DNA from: Candidatus Limnocylindrales bacterium | GTDB lineage: Bacteria; Desulfobacterota; Binatia; UBA1149; CAITLU01 | Direction: 5' to 3' | DNA length: 64,000 nucleotides | Assembly: GCA_035571835.1 (NCBI GenBank) | Contig: DATNBU010000043.1 | Coordinates: 1 to 64,000, forward strand | In this document: positions 28,566 through 37,380 of the stretch, in pieces | Position numbering within the stretch: position 1 is the first letter of the stretch | Layout: each line of letters opens with the position of its first letter | Program-made: the position numbers and the translations under genes | Notes under the pieces: generated by a model | Databases searched by the model: none | Told to the model about the DNA's origin: nothing | Seen by the model: only the letters and a program-made list of their open reading frames with translations

Positions 28566-29576
28566 TCACGACATCACGAGCACCGCGCTTCCGTCGATCC
28601 GGTCGGTCTTCAGCCGCACGAGCGCCTCGTTCGCATCTTCGAGCGCAAACGTCGTCACGCGCGGGCGAATGCCGGCGGCCGCGGCCTCTCGAAGCAGACC
28701 TTCACCGTCGTTACGCGTGTTCGCTTCGACCGAACGAAGTTTTTTCTCGTGGAACAGGCAGCTCTCGTAGTCGAGCGACGGCACCGGCGTCATGTGGATG
28801 CCGGCGAGCGCACACGTGCCGCCCTTGGCAAGCGCACGCATCGCCACTGGAACGATCTCGCCGGCCGGCGCGAAGACGATTGCGCTGTCGACCGGCTCCG
28901 GCGGAACGTCCAGCGTCGCGCCTGCCCATTCGGCGCCCAGATCGAGAGCCAGTCGCTGGTGGCTTTCGCCGCGCGTCGAGACGAACACGCGGTGGCCGCG
29001 GTGGCGTGCAATCCGGAGCACGATATGCGCCGACGAGCCGAAACCGAACAGCGCGAGCGTTCCGCCCGGTGGCACTTCCGCCAGTTCGAGCGCGCGGTAT
29101 CCGATGATGCCGGCACACATCAGAGGCGCTGCTTCCGCGTCGGAGAATTCGTCGGGAATCGCGTAGGCGAATCGTTCGTCGACGAACGCATATTCGGCGT
29201 ATCCGCCGTCGGCGTGCCAGCCGGTGTAACGCGACGACGGGCAAAGGTTCTCGCGCCCGCTCTGGCACCACCGGCAAACTCCGCAGGTTGACCGCAACCA
29301 TGCGATGCCGACGCGTGAGCCGGCAGCAAACCGGCGGGCGCCTGCTCCGCACCGCTCCACGGTTCCGACGACCTGGTGGCCGGGGACGATCGGAAGCTTC
29401 TGCTCGGCAAGGTCGCCTTCGATCACATGAAGGTCAGTGCGGCAGACTCCGCACGCACGCACGCGCACCAGAATCTCATGCTCGGCAGGCGCGGGGAGGG
29501 GCGCATCAACGAGTCGAAGGGGTTTCGTCGCCGCGTCGGCAAGTTTTTCGAGAATCATCGCACGCATCGACATCAT
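28566..29576 (-). CDS. Zinc-dependent alcohol dehydrogenase family protein
   Basis: A 336-residue medium-chain dehydrogenase. The catalytic zinc ligands are in ACGVCRTDLHVIEGD and PGHQVVGTVERCG (the GH-E pattern). The four structural-zinc cysteines are in STCGVCRWCQSGRENLC. The NAD(P) motif is GFGSSAHI, a variant of GxGxxG. The sequence resembles the AdhA-like zinc-binding subfamily that oxidises primary alcohols or reduces aldehydes. The proposed start has two Met codons in a row region (MMSMRAMILEKL). No operon partner is evident; a PIN toxin gene ends 93 bases upstream on the same strand. Confidence 0.92.
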   Translation of the reverse strand: MMSMRAMILEKLADAATKPLRLVDAPLPAPAEHEILVRVRACGVCRTDLHVIEGDLAEQKLPIVPGHQVVGTVERCGAGARRFAAGSRVGIAWLRSTCGVCRWCQSGRENLCPSSRYTGWHADGGYAEYAFVDERFAYAIPDEFSDAEAAPLMCAGIIGYRALELAEVPPGGTLALFGFGSSAHIVLRIARHRGHRVFVSTRGESHQRLALDLGAEWAGATLDVPPEPVDSAIVFAPAGEIVPVAMRALAKGGTCALAGIHMTPVPSLDYESCLFHEKKLRSVEANTRNDGEGLLREAAAAGIRPRVTTFALEDANEALVRLKTDRIDGSAVLVMS

Positions 29577-29668
29577 CCTGGCTGCGGCGAGCGCGATCGA
29601 AGTTTCTTCGATGCGGTCTGCTTAGTCCGCGCGATCGGTAGCCAATGACAGAGTTGGGAGGTTCCCGT

Positions 29669-30100
29669 TCAAGCTCCGGCCCAGACCGTCCTGATCCCGA
29701 GTTCCCTGGCAGCCTTCGCCATCACCGTGTCCGACGTCAGCAGCCCGAGTCCATCGAGCTCCGCCACGGCAAGGTGGAGAGCATCGAGACTTCGCAGCCT
29801 TTGCCTCGTCGACCACAACTGGGCGCCTGCGTGATCGAAGTGCCGGCGGTCGACATCGATCGCCCGAAACAGTCCGGTGACGACGTCGCGTCGAAAAGCG
29901 TCCAATGCCGACTGTGCCTGCGTCCTGGACAGCTCCTTGTCGTGAACCTTGCGACGAAGCGCGGCGCTGGCCTCCGTCACCACGAGGGAAGAAACCATGC
30001 GCTGCCTTTGAGTGCGCAGGGCGCGCTCGGCGCGCTCGCTCTGATCCTCCGGCACGTAGTACGCGACTACCACGCTGGTATCGCAATAGACCGCCGTCAT
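29669..30100 (-). CDS. PIN domain ribonuclease, VapC-type toxin
   Basis: A 143-residue PIN domain. The acidic catalytic set is intact: D7 (VYCDTSVVVAYY), E43 (VTEASAAL), D106 (RSLDALHLAVA) and D124 (LLTSDTVMAKAA). Such toxins cleave RNA when their antitoxin is lost. It overlaps the upstream antitoxin gene by ATGA, the usual antitoxin-first order. The target RNA cannot be predicted. Confidence 0.9.
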   Translation of the reverse strand: MTAVYCDTSVVVAYYVPEDQSERAERALRTQRQRMVSSLVVTEASAALRRKVHDKELSRTQAQSALDAFRRDVVTGLFRAIDVDRRHFDHAGAQLWSTRQRLRSLDALHLAVAELDGLGLLTSDTVMAKAARELGIRTVWAGA

Positions 30101-30336
30101 GCACGTTCTTCGTCGCGCATGCGTACGACCGTGCTGCGGCGGGGTTTCGCCCCTTTCCTCAGCATGGCCTTGCGCTCTTCGGTACGGTCGGGAAGCGTCA
30201 CCGCACCGCGATCGGTCGGCACCAGTCGCGCTACCTCACGGCCATGACGGGTTATCGTCACAGAGTGTCCGGACCTGACCTCGGCAAGAAGGTCGGCCAG
30301 GTGGCTACGGACATCGCGGATACTGACGCGGCGCAT
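30097..30336 (-). CDS. Antitoxin of the Phd/YefM family
   Basis: A 79-residue antitoxin starting at MRRVSIRDVRSHL with a near-perfect AGGAGGT ribosome site. The N-terminal Phd fold is recognisable: VSIRDVRSHLADLLAEVRSG, then VTITRHGREVARLVP. The basic C-terminal tail after residue 50 would wrap the PIN toxin. A direct repeat of ATGTACAC just upstream is a likely operator for autoregulation. A longer frame upstream is not supported because it would run through that operator. Confidence 0.88.
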   Translation of the reverse strand: MRRVSIRDVRSHLADLLAEVRSGHSVTITRHGREVARLVPTDRGAVTLPDRTEERKAMLRKGAKPRRSTVVRMRDEERA

Positions 30337-30663
30337 GGCGGGACCTCCTGTATGTACACGGAAAATGTACACACCGGCCTCCCGAGGAGCAACGGCGGGC
30401 GCGATCGGTCTTCGCTGGGAAACAGCGCCCGGGTCCGTGAAGGTAGCCCCTCCATGATCCCTGCTTAGTTCGGTTGGTGGGACTGAGGCAATCACGCAGA
30501 TGGAATAAGGCGCGACGGTTCTTCGGTCAGTCATCGCGCCGGAACGCTCAAATGTCCCCCGTCAGCGCGTGTTCGTTCGACCAGGTTTCTCTCGACAGCA
30601 GCGAATCGGGCGCGCACGATTCGCGCGTCGACCTCAATCTCGTCTGGAACAAGGAGACTCGTC
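30337..30663. other. Intergenic region, divergent promoters
   Basis: This 327-base stretch separates the antitoxin gene (minus) from a small secreted-protein gene (plus). It contains the ATGTACAC repeats next to the antitoxin and an AAGGAG ribosome site near 30652-30657 for the plus-strand gene. Nothing else could be recognised, and no convincing ORF starts here. Confidence 0.5.
30352..30372. promoter_or_regulatory. Putative antitoxin operator
   Basis: ATGTACAC occurs at 30352-30359 and again at 30365-30372, one helical turn plus three bases apart. Each copy contains the palindrome TGTACA. The site lies about 16 bases upstream of the Phd-type antitoxin start, where such antitoxins bind their own promoters. 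Confidence 0.5.
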
Positions 30664-31056
30664 GTGCGCGCACAACTTCTCACCTCTTCCATCCTTCTCG
30701 CTCTGGCTGCTGCGATCCCCGCTCACGCGGCGAGCTCGACGTCGACGCCGGCGATCCGCGTCGTCCCGCCCGACGGAATCTGGTGCGCCGTTACCAATGT
30801 TAGCACCAAGCCGCTCGATGTTTCCGTCGCGACCGTTGGAGAGAACGGCAGCGAGCTGAACAACAGCGGCGTCGTCACGGTGGCGCCGGGTGCGAGCGTG
30901 GGCAACGCGGCCTCGTCACCGAGCATCACAGGCTTCGTCTATTGCCGTGCCAATGGGCAGCCGAGCAAGAAAGTTCACGTGACGACGTGTCTCGTCACGG
31001 CCAATACGATCGTGAGCGGCAGCGGAGAGTGCCTGGCCACGACGACGTCGCCGTAG
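30664..31056 (+). CDS. Small secreted protein, function unknown
   Basis: A 130-residue protein from a GTG start with AAGGAG seven bases upstream. Residues 1-23 are a signal peptide (RAQLLTSSILLALAAAIPAHA). The mature part is beta-rich, with three cysteines (WCAVTN, VYCRANG, TTCLV) and a fourth near the end (GECLA), so one or two disulfides are possible. Alternating hydrophobic residues suggest a small beta-sandwich. It resembles nothing I can name. It stands alone between a toxin-antitoxin pair and a convergent beta-propeller gene. Confidence 0.7.
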   Translation: MRAQLLTSSILLALAAAIPAHAASSTSTPAIRVVPPDGIWCAVTNVSTKPLDVSVATVGENGSELNNSGVVTVAPGASVGNAASSPSITGFVYCRANGQPSKKVHVTTCLVTANTIVSGSGECLATTTSP

Positions 31057-31173
31057 CGCGATTGCCGCGCCGCGCGGGCGCGGTTGCGGCGAGGTTCCGG
31101 ACCGGAACGGCGGCTAAGGCTCCCCACTCCACCGACATGTTGGCCGCTTCGGCCGACTCGCCTGCAATGCGGC

Positions 31174-33210
31174 TTACCGCACCGCCTCGACCTTCCTGTC
31201 GTTATTCCACATGAGCGTCGTGAACTCGGCCTCCCAGCAGTCGACGTTGCCGGCGGTGTTGGCGACGAGCTGCACCCGCACCGGTGCTGTCAGCGGAAGC
31301 GCCGGAAGCGCGAGGCTTTTGCTGAGCGCTTTCGCACGAACCCTGGCTTCGCCGGCCATGCCGGCGCGAAGAACGATCCGGCGCATTCCGTCGGTCAGGC
31401 CGGCCCGGTCGAAATAGCGGAAGCCGTCCGGTGTGGTCGTCTTCCAGTGGCTGCCGGGCGGAACCACGAGCTCGACGACGGGCAGACCCGCTGCATAAAC
31501 GCAGAGCGTGATTTCCGTCGAGCCCGATACCGGATTGCCGAGGTCTTCGAGGCCGGTTGCTTCGCCGTCCTTCCACACGAACTCGAGGGCTTTGGCGGAA
31601 GTATCTCCCACGTCCCTCATGCGGATGCGCGCCCGCGACTGATCGCGGCAGTCGCTGCGCGGCACGGGTCCGCAGATATCGACAGACGGCAACGTCGTCG
31701 TGCTCGTGGAGGTCGTCGTGGACGTCGTCGTGGACGTGGTCGTGCTCGTCGACGTGCTCGTGGTTGTGGGGATCGTGCTGGTCGTCGTTGATGTCGTGGT
31801 GGTTGTCGTCGATGTCGTGGTCGTTGTCGGCGGGCAGTCCACACGGTCGAAGACCGCCAGTCCGTTGCTCCCGTATCCTCCGACGTAGACGCTCTTGCCG
31901 TCGTCACTCGCGGTCATGCCGACCGAATCCTGCATTGCGACTCCGACCGTACAGCCGTCGCTGCCGGTCCGGTTCACGCAGCCGTACGCGCCGGGCTGCT
32001 GCGTGATCTCGCCGTTCGTCATGTCACGGTCGAAGATTGCGACACCGTCACTGTCCTCGAATCCCACGTATACCGCCATGCCGTCGGAGCTCACCACCAC
32101 CGAGCGCGGCGAGACGAGACCGTGCCCATCGGTGCACAGCCCGAAGGAGCCATTGTTGCTGATGCATCCGGCGTGACCGGGCTTCTGTGTCAGCTCGCCG
32201 GTGGCAACGTTGCGGTCGAACACGGTGATCGCGTTGCTGCTGCCGGTAAAGCCGGCCACCACGTAAAGGTTCTTGCCGTCCGGGCTGAGCGCGCCGTTGA
32301 TCGCCAGCACGAGCTGCGATCCGTCCGTGCAGGCACCGCCGCTGCCGTCGTCGCTGATGCAGCCGGCGGTCCCGGGTTTCTGCGTAAGCACACCGGTTAC
32401 CGTGTTGCGGTCGAAGATCGCGATCGCATTCGAGGTCACCGAGACCACGTAGACGCTGGTACCGTCGGGGCTGATCACGATGTCATTCGCACCGGACACC
32501 GCGACGCCGTCGGTGCATCCTCCCGCGCCGTCTTCATTGATGCAGCCGCTCGCACCGGGCTTGCGGACAAGAGTGCCGGTGACGGTGTCGCGGTCGAAGA
32601 TGACGATCCCGTCACCGGTCGTAACCACGGCATAGAGGTTTTTCTGATCCGGGCTCAGCCGCACGTTGATGACACCACCGCTGCCGGTGGCGCAGCCTTC
32701 GGCGCCGTCGGCATTGATGCAGCCCGCGGTGCCCGCTCGCTGCGTGAGCTGCCCGGTCGATGTGTTACGGTCGAAGATATCGACCCCGTTTCCGGAACCT
32801 ACGTACGCGGTCGTAAAGTCTGCAGTGACCTCCACTCCGCGCGCGCCTTCCAGGTTACGCACATCCGTACAGATGCCGCCGGACCCGGTGTTGCTGAGAC
32901 ATCCCGCGGTTCCGGCAAGCTGCGTCAGCGCTCCGGTTGCCGTGTTGCGAGCAAGCACGACGATCTCGTCGCTGAACTCCATCGTCACGTAGACAGTTTT
33001 GTCGTCGGGCGAGATGCTGAGCACGCCCGTGTGATCGATCGCCACCGCAGCTGTGCATCCGAGCGCTCCTCCGGTTTCGACGCAGCCCTGCGGCAACGGC
33101 TTCTGCACGAGGCACGCGCCGGCACCGGCGCGAATCGGCATGCAGAGGATCGCCGTCACGGCGGCAAACGCACAGAGATTGCGTGTTGGATTCCCCTCCG
33201 TCCGTACCAT
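31174..33210 (-). CDS. Secreted seven-bladed beta-propeller protein with poly-Thr linker and C-terminal beta module
   Basis: A 678-residue exported protein from the ATG at 33210, which has GGGAGG upstream; an ATG 13 codons earlier lacks one. After the signal peptide come about seven repeats of the pattern IFDRNTxTGxLTQKPGTAGCI with SPDGxxVYVV, as in YncE/lactonase-like propellers. Each repeat has paired cysteines (GCINEDGAGGC). A run of about 50 Thr and Ser residues (near residues 457-508) leads to a C-terminal module of about 165 residues (RARIRMRDVGDTSAKALEF, TLCVYAAG, DGMRRIVLRAGMAG). The same module appears at the N-terminus of the protein at 41066-42118. It is probably outer-surface; the function is unknown. 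Confidence 0.85.
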   Translation of the reverse strand: MVRTEGNPTRNLCAFAAVTAILCMPIRAGAGACLVQKPLPQGCVETGGALGCTAAVAIDHTGVLSISPDDKTVYVTMEFSDEIVVLARNTATGALTQLAGTAGCLSNTGSGGICTDVRNLEGARGVEVTADFTTAYVGSGNGVDIFDRNTSTGQLTQRAGTAGCINADGAEGCATGSGGVINVRLSPDQKNLYAVVTTGDGIVIFDRDTVTGTLVRKPGASGCINEDGAGGCTDGVAVSGANDIVISPDGTSVYVVSVTSNAIAIFDRNTVTGVLTQKPGTAGCISDDGSGGACTDGSQLVLAINGALSPDGKNLYVVAGFTGSSNAITVFDRNVATGELTQKPGHAGCISNNGSFGLCTDGHGLVSPRSVVVSSDGMAVYVGFEDSDGVAIFDRDMTNGEITQQPGAYGCVNRTGSDGCTVGVAMQDSVGMTASDDGKSVYVGGYGSNGLAVFDRVDCPPTTTTTSTTTTTTSTTTSTIPTTTSTSTSTTTSTTTSTTTSTSTTTLPSVDICGPVPRSDCRDQSRARIRMRDVGDTSAKALEFVWKDGEATGLEDLGNPVSGSTEITLCVYAAGLPVVELVVPPGSHWKTTTPDGFRYFDRAGLTDGMRRIVLRAGMAGEARVRAKALSKSLALPALPLTAPVRVQLVANTAGNVDCWEAEFTTLMWNNDRKVEAVR

Positions 33211-33497
33211 GAAGACCTCCCCCTCGGCCACCGTTGGTCGCGGCGGCACGTGCTGTTCCTAGCAAAGCGATGCGGCCGTGGCGAGGCGTACACCGACATC
33301 GCGCGGCCGGTCCGATCTGGTGTAGAGGCGAAGCTATCCGTGGGGATTTCCGCCGGAGCGTCGCGAACAGTCGCTGGCGCGATGGCAGTCGCCTTGAGCA
33401 AGGCGCCGTTAGAGAGTCCCGCCCAACCCTCTCTCTGAACAGTAGAAACGTCCATACGTGTGCTCACGGTAGCGCGGCGACTCGTGTGCCGCCGAGG

Positions 33498-34820
33498 TCA
33501 TGGGTTTAACACGTACAGATCAATCACCCCGACCCCTTCATTGCCACCCACTGGTTGCCTCAGCGATCCGATGAGCAATGCCGGCCGCCCTTTGCCGTCG
33601 GGATCCGGCGCGCGCCGTATGTTCCATCCGAACCAGCTCTCGGCACCGTCGCCGGTCCAATCCGCAAGCACGTCGCCGGTCTTCCCCGAGCGAATGTCCA
33701 CGCGCCCGACGCGGTCCGCGCCGCCTTCGCGATGCCACGGCGCACCGATCGCAACGTCGTCGACGCCGTCGCCGTCGACGTCGCCTGCGCTGATCACCAT
33801 GCGGCCGTAGTACTCGCCCGGCTGCTTGCCGCTCCACTTGCGAAGCTCTTTGCCCGTGACGCCGGAGAACACCTGCACGAATCCGGGCTGCGTGCGCGTG
33901 GTGTCGCCGCTGTATGCGGACGAGATCGCGATCTCTCCGCGGCCGTCGCCGTCGAGATCGCCGATCGATGCAAACATCTCGCCGAAGCCGGTGATCGGGT
34001 CGGGACTGTCCCACTGCCGCAGCAGCGCGCCCGTGTTCGCAGACAGCAGAAACACCGCACCGCGAAGATCGGTCGGCGACACGCCCTGGAAGTCTCCGAT
34101 TGCGACATCGTCGTGGCCGTCGGCGTCGAAGTCGCTGGTGCGCGCCACGTACCAGCCGAATGCCCAGCGCGGCGCTTCCGGTTCGTACATGCGAAGCACC
34201 GAGCCGTCCTTGCCGCTCAACAGATAGACGCGCCCGCCGTCGCGAAACGGTGCGCCGGCAAAAAGGTCGACGATGCCGTCGCCGTTCTGGTCGCCGGCAA
34301 GTGCCATGTCCCAGCCGAGCGTCTCTTCGCGCTTGGCGATCTTTCGCCACAGCACTTCGCCGGTCTTCGGCGAGCGCGCCGAGATCACGCCGTGCTGCAC
34401 GCCGTCGAGCTTTGCCTGCGGCGCAGAGATGACGACGTCGGCCAGCTTGTCGCCGTCGAGATCGGGAATCGGAATCACCGACTGGCCGAACATTCCGCCT
34501 TCGAGCACGCCGTCCCATTCGCGCAGCTTCGCGCCGGTGGCGCCCGACCAGATCATCGCGACGCCGTTCTGGTAAACGTTGTCCTTGAGCTTCCAGCGCG
34601 AGCCGGCGGCGATGTCGGCTTTGCCGTCGCCGTCCACGTCGAGCGGATCGCCGAAGCGGAAGCCGAGCTCGCCGTTGGGAACTTCACCGGTGATGCGGCG
34701 CGCGAGGCACCAGCCGCTGCCGGCTTCGCTGCACGGCGGGACGGCAGCGGCTTGCGATGCAATCGCGAGGATCGCCGCGAGTGCGAAGACAGTGGAGGAA
34801 CGATTGCGCAAAAAGGTCAT
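33498..34820 (-). CDS. Secreted FG-GAP repeat protein (integrin-alpha-like propeller), copy 1
   Basis: A 440-residue exported protein (signal peptide 1-26, ending AAA). Seven FG-GAP blades carry calcium-loop motifs of the type DxDGDGxxDxxxGxP: DVDGDGKADIAAGS, DLDGDKLADVVISAP, DQNGDGIVDLFAGAP, DFDADGHDDVAIGDF, DLDGDGRGEIAISSA, DVDGDGVDDVAIGAP and a degenerate last one. There is no anchor or other domain. A paralogue of the same blade order lies 5 kb away at 39669-41069, with long identical stretches such as GSRWKLKD and LGWDMALAGDQNGDG. Calcium-stabilised ligand binding at the cell surface is inferred. Confidence 0.9.
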   Translation of the reverse strand: MTFLRNRSSTVFALAAILAIASQAAAVPPCSEAGSGWCLARRITGEVPNGELGFRFGDPLDVDGDGKADIAAGSRWKLKDNVYQNGVAMIWSGATGAKLREWDGVLEGGMFGQSVIPIPDLDGDKLADVVISAPQAKLDGVQHGVISARSPKTGEVLWRKIAKREETLGWDMALAGDQNGDGIVDLFAGAPFRDGGRVYLLSGKDGSVLRMYEPEAPRWAFGWYVARTSDFDADGHDDVAIGDFQGVSPTDLRGAVFLLSANTGALLRQWDSPDPITGFGEMFASIGDLDGDGRGEIAISSAYSGDTTRTQPGFVQVFSGVTGKELRKWSGKQPGEYYGRMVISAGDVDGDGVDDVAIGAPWHREGGADRVGRVDIRSGKTGDVLADWTGDGAESWFGWNIRRAPDPDGKGRPALLIGSLRQPVGGNEGVGVIDLYVLNP

Positions 34821-35212
34821 AGAGTCTGATTGAGTCTCCGGGGTCGGTTTTGCCCGTTAGAGTTGCGGAGATTACGTGGCTTATTCTCCGCATGCGTTGC
34901 GTTGAAACCTCAGTCCTGCGGAGACTGCACGTCATTCCTCGCAGGAAGTGCGAGGCGCGGCAATCTCGCCGACGCGGGAACATTCCCCGGGGAATGTCGG
35001 TGCGAGGCGACGCGCGAACATTCCCCGGGGAATGTCGGCGGATGGCGGCCGCGCCGTCAAACGAACAATCACTGGACGCGGTTAGGGCGATAGCCGCTGG
35101 TCTTACGGCTTCGATTCACCGATACTGCTCGCCTGCCTGCCGACCCAGAGGCTGTTCTGTCTCTCGGTCCCCTCGTCCTTTCGTCCTCTCGTCCTGCAAG
35201 GAGAATTTGAAC
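34821..35212. other. Gene-free region carrying two palindromic repeats
   Basis: The 392 bases between the FG-GAP gene start and a short leader ORF carry two copies of the ACATTCC/GGAATGT palindrome (34980-34997 and 35018-35035). A shared flank of about 55 bases (to about 35090) containing GGCCGCGCCGTCAAACG and CACTGGACGCG follows. CCTCGTCC and TCGTCCTCTCGTCC direct repeats lie near 35170-35195. An AAGGAG ribosome site precedes the short ORF at 35213. Confidence 0.6.
34980..35090. repeat. Palindromic dispersed repeat, two palindromes plus shared flank
   Basis: Two perfect 18-bp palindromes ACATTCCCCGGGGAATGT (34980-34997, 35018-35035) are 38 bases apart. Each is preceded by GACGCG and followed by CGG. 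Upstream lies GCGGCAATCTCGCCGACG and downstream GGCCGCGCCGTCAAACG. Both flanks recur beside the copy at 37305, and related flanks recur at 57181-57300 on the opposite strand. Confidence 0.85.
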
Positions 35213-35287
35213 ATGAAGCGACAGTTTCTGATCGCAGCGGCTTTGTCTGCTGTTCTGAGCCTTGGCAGCATCGAGACACGTGGATGA
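35213..35287 (+). pseudogene. Orphan signal-peptide leader ORF (24 residues), likely gene remnant
   Basis: An ATG with AAGGAG seven to eight bases upstream encodes MKRQFLIAAALSAVLSLG and stops six residues later with no mature protein. The sequence is a textbook signal-peptide start. It lies 32 bases before the next secreted-protein gene, which has its own start and signal peptide. The simplest reading is that the rest of an older secreted-protein gene was lost when the present neighbour was inserted. A functional leader peptide is the alternative. Confidence 0.45.
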
Positions 35288-35318
35288 TCGCCGGATTTCG
35301 GACGCCAAGGGGGGAAAT

Positions 35319-37241
35319 ATGAATCGGATCTTTTTTGTCGCGGCCTTCGTGCTCGCGACCACGGCCGGACTGGCGCAGGCGGCCGACGTCGCCATCGTCC
35401 CGACCAAGCTCCTCATCGTCGACACGACCGCAGCCGGCGGCAACTTCAAGGTCGTCGTGGTCGCGAAAGATCCGGCTGTTACGAAGGGGACGGGCACGGA
35501 CCTGACGATGATCTCGGCGTCATTGCGCATCGCCTACGACGAAGCTGCCGGCGAATTCGCGATGCCACAAGGCGCGGCCTGGGTGAAGAACACGGTTTCG
35601 ACGAGCAAGTATCTGCTGAGCACTGCGCCCGACGGTGGTCCGGTCAAGCTCAATCTCATCGAGTCCGGCAAGCTCCTCAAGTTCAAGGCCGTAGCACCCG
35701 GCGAACCAGCGCTCGACATCTCCGCAGCTCCTGTCGGAGAGGTGTCACTCAGCGAAACGATCGTCAATGGTGACGAAACCACCCGGCTCTGCGGCAAGTT
35801 CTCGTCCTGCACGTACAAGAACATTGCCGGCGGCCTCGGCTACAAGATTGTCTGCACGGCCGGCGAGGCCGATCCTGGCTGCTCCGCGTCCCCGGCATCG
35901 ACCACGACCACGATTGCACCGACGACAACCCTCGACGCACCGACGACAACCCTCGACGCACCGACGACGACGCTCAACGTAACGACCACGACCCTCGACG
36001 TAACGACGACGACGCTGGACGTGACGACGACGACGCTGGACGTAACGACGACGACTCTGGGCGTAACGACGACGACGCTGCTTTTCTGCGTCCCGGAGAC
36101 GACAGACAACTGTTCCACCGGGCAGCCGGGCATCTGCGATGCAGGAACGCGAGTTTGTAATCCGGCCGGTACGGCCTACGGATCCTGTACGCCGCTGACG
36201 ACGGGTTACGCGGAAATCTGCTTCGACGGACTCGACAACGACTGCAACGGCGTCGCCAACGACGGCTGCGTCTGCCAGCTGGGCACTCCGGAAAGCTGCA
36301 ACACCGGTCAGCCCGGTTTTTGCGCGAACGGCACACGCATCTGCCTGGGCACGAGCTGGGGCGCCTGCACTCCTAACGCGCCCGTGTCGCCGGAGGTCTG
36401 CGATTTCCTCGACAACGACTGTGACGGCGAGACGGACGAAGGCTGCATCTGCTCACCGAACTCGACTGCCGTCTGCAGTACGGGCCTGGCTGGCCTCTGC
36501 GACGTCGGACTCGCGACCTGCAGCGCAGATGGCAGCGGTTACGGCAGCTGCAGTCAGCTCCTGTTCCCGACCGAGGAAAGCTGCGGAGATAGCGTGGACA
36601 ATGACTGCGACGGCGAAGTCGACGAGGACTGTACGACAACGACGACTACGACATCGACCACGATTCCACCCGATACGACGACGACGACGACGACAACAAC
36701 GACCAGCACAACGGTGACGGCTTGTGTTCCCGTCATGGCGCCGCCGGCTCTGGCTGCGGGCACCTTCATCCGCTTCACGCGCGGCGAATCGCAACTCGCG
36801 AACGACGTCAATTTCTATGCCGACCCCGAAGCCAATGCGCTTTCCAACGCCGACCCGGCGGTATTGGATGCATCCAACTTCATCGATCCTGCCGTTTGCG
36901 GTTCCACGGCCGCCGATCTGGACTTTCATTGGGAGGTCCGATACCCCTCCACGTCGGCCATCACGAACCCCTATACCCTTGCAGGCATCACTGGTTACCG
37001 CAGAGTCCGCCTCGAAATCGGCGCGAACACACTGATCGGTCAATCTGTTCCGCCAGTCACGTTCAGGCTCACCGCAACCTCGCGGCTGACAGGGCTCAGC
37101 AGCACGGTCGATATTCTTTCGGAGCTTTCAGAGTCGACTATGTCCCTGACCGTGTTCAATGCCTGCAAAGGCCAGGTGACAGCGTGCCCTACCTGCATCT
37201 GTAATTCGGCTCTGGCGCTGCCGGCGAACGAACCGACCTGA
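35319..37241 (+). CDS. Secreted MopE-like protein with poly-Thr heptad repeats
   Basis: A 640-residue exported protein starting at MNRIFFVAAFVLATT (signal peptide to about residue 22). Residues about 23-195 form a beta-rich domain (LLIVDTTAAGGNFKVVVVAK, MISASLRIAYDEAAGEF) that vaguely recalls cohesins, without proof. Eight 7-residue units of the form xPTTTLD or VTTTTLD follow (residues about 200-255). Residues about 258-440 are a Cys-rich region with three MopE-like metal-binding motifs: CFDGLDNDCNGVANDGC, CDFLDNDCDGETDEGC and CGDSVDNDCDGEVDEDC. A second poly-Thr run and a C-terminal beta domain of about 170 residues end the protein. The gene is flanked on both sides by the ACATTCC/GGAATGT repeat element in the same orientation. 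Confidence 0.85.
   Translation: MNRIFFVAAFVLATTAGLAQAADVAIVPTKLLIVDTTAAGGNFKVVVVAKDPAVTKGTGTDLTMISASLRIAYDEAAGEFAMPQGAAWVKNTVSTSKYLLSTAPDGGPVKLNLIESGKLLKFKAVAPGEPALDISAAPVGEVSLSETIVNGDETTRLCGKFSSCTYKNIAGGLGYKIVCTAGEADPGCSASPASTTTTIAPTTTLDAPTTTLDAPTTTLNVTTTTLDVTTTTLDVTTTTLDVTTTTLGVTTTTLLFCVPETTDNCSTGQPGICDAGTRVCNPAGTAYGSCTPLTTGYAEICFDGLDNDCNGVANDGCVCQLGTPESCNTGQPGFCANGTRICLGTSWGACTPNAPVSPEVCDFLDNDCDGETDEGCICSPNSTAVCSTGLAGLCDVGLATCSADGSGYGSCSQLLFPTEESCGDSVDNDCDGEVDEDCTTTTTTTSTTIPPDTTTTTTTTTTSTTVTACVPVMAPPALAAGTFIRFTRGESQLANDVNFYADPEANALSNADPAVLDASNFIDPAVCGSTAADLDFHWEVRYPSTSAITNPYTLAGITGYRRVRLEIGANTLIGQSVPPVTFRLTATSRLTGLSSTVDILSELSESTMSLTVFNACKGQVTACPTCICNSALALPANEPT
35916..36083 (+). repeat. 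Eight 21-bp tandem coding repeats (Thr-rich heptads)
   Basis: Eight units of 21 bases encode APTTTLD three times and then VTTTTLD-type heptads five times. The first three units are almost identical in DNA and the last five form a second homogeneous block. This looks like two rounds of slippage or unequal crossing-over. They form an extended linker before the MopE-like region. Confidence 0.8.
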
Positions 37242-37304
37242 CGGTCGGCGTTTCGCGGAGCGCGGCACGAAGAGTTGAGGATCGTTGGTCTCGCCGACGC
37301 GCGA

Positions 37305-37380
37305 ACATTCCCCGGGGAATGTTGGGGGATGACGGCCGCGCCGTGAAACGGACAACGTAGCTTCACTGGACGCGAACTTG
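37305..37380. repeat. Palindromic dispersed repeat, single copy downstream of the MopE-like gene
   Basis: The perfect 18-bp palindrome ACATTCCCCGGGGAATGT lies at 37305-37322, preceded by CTCGCCGACGCGCGA. It is followed by a flank containing GACGGCCGCGCCGTGAAACG and CACTGGACGCG, closely matching the flank after the pair at 34980-35035. The copies on both sides of the gene are in the same orientation. Confidence 0.85.

Noticed and set aside
34850-35287. Frame reading through both palindromes into the orphan signal peptide
   Set aside because: The upstream part is translation of repeats. The AAGGAG and ATG at 35213 give a better explanation.
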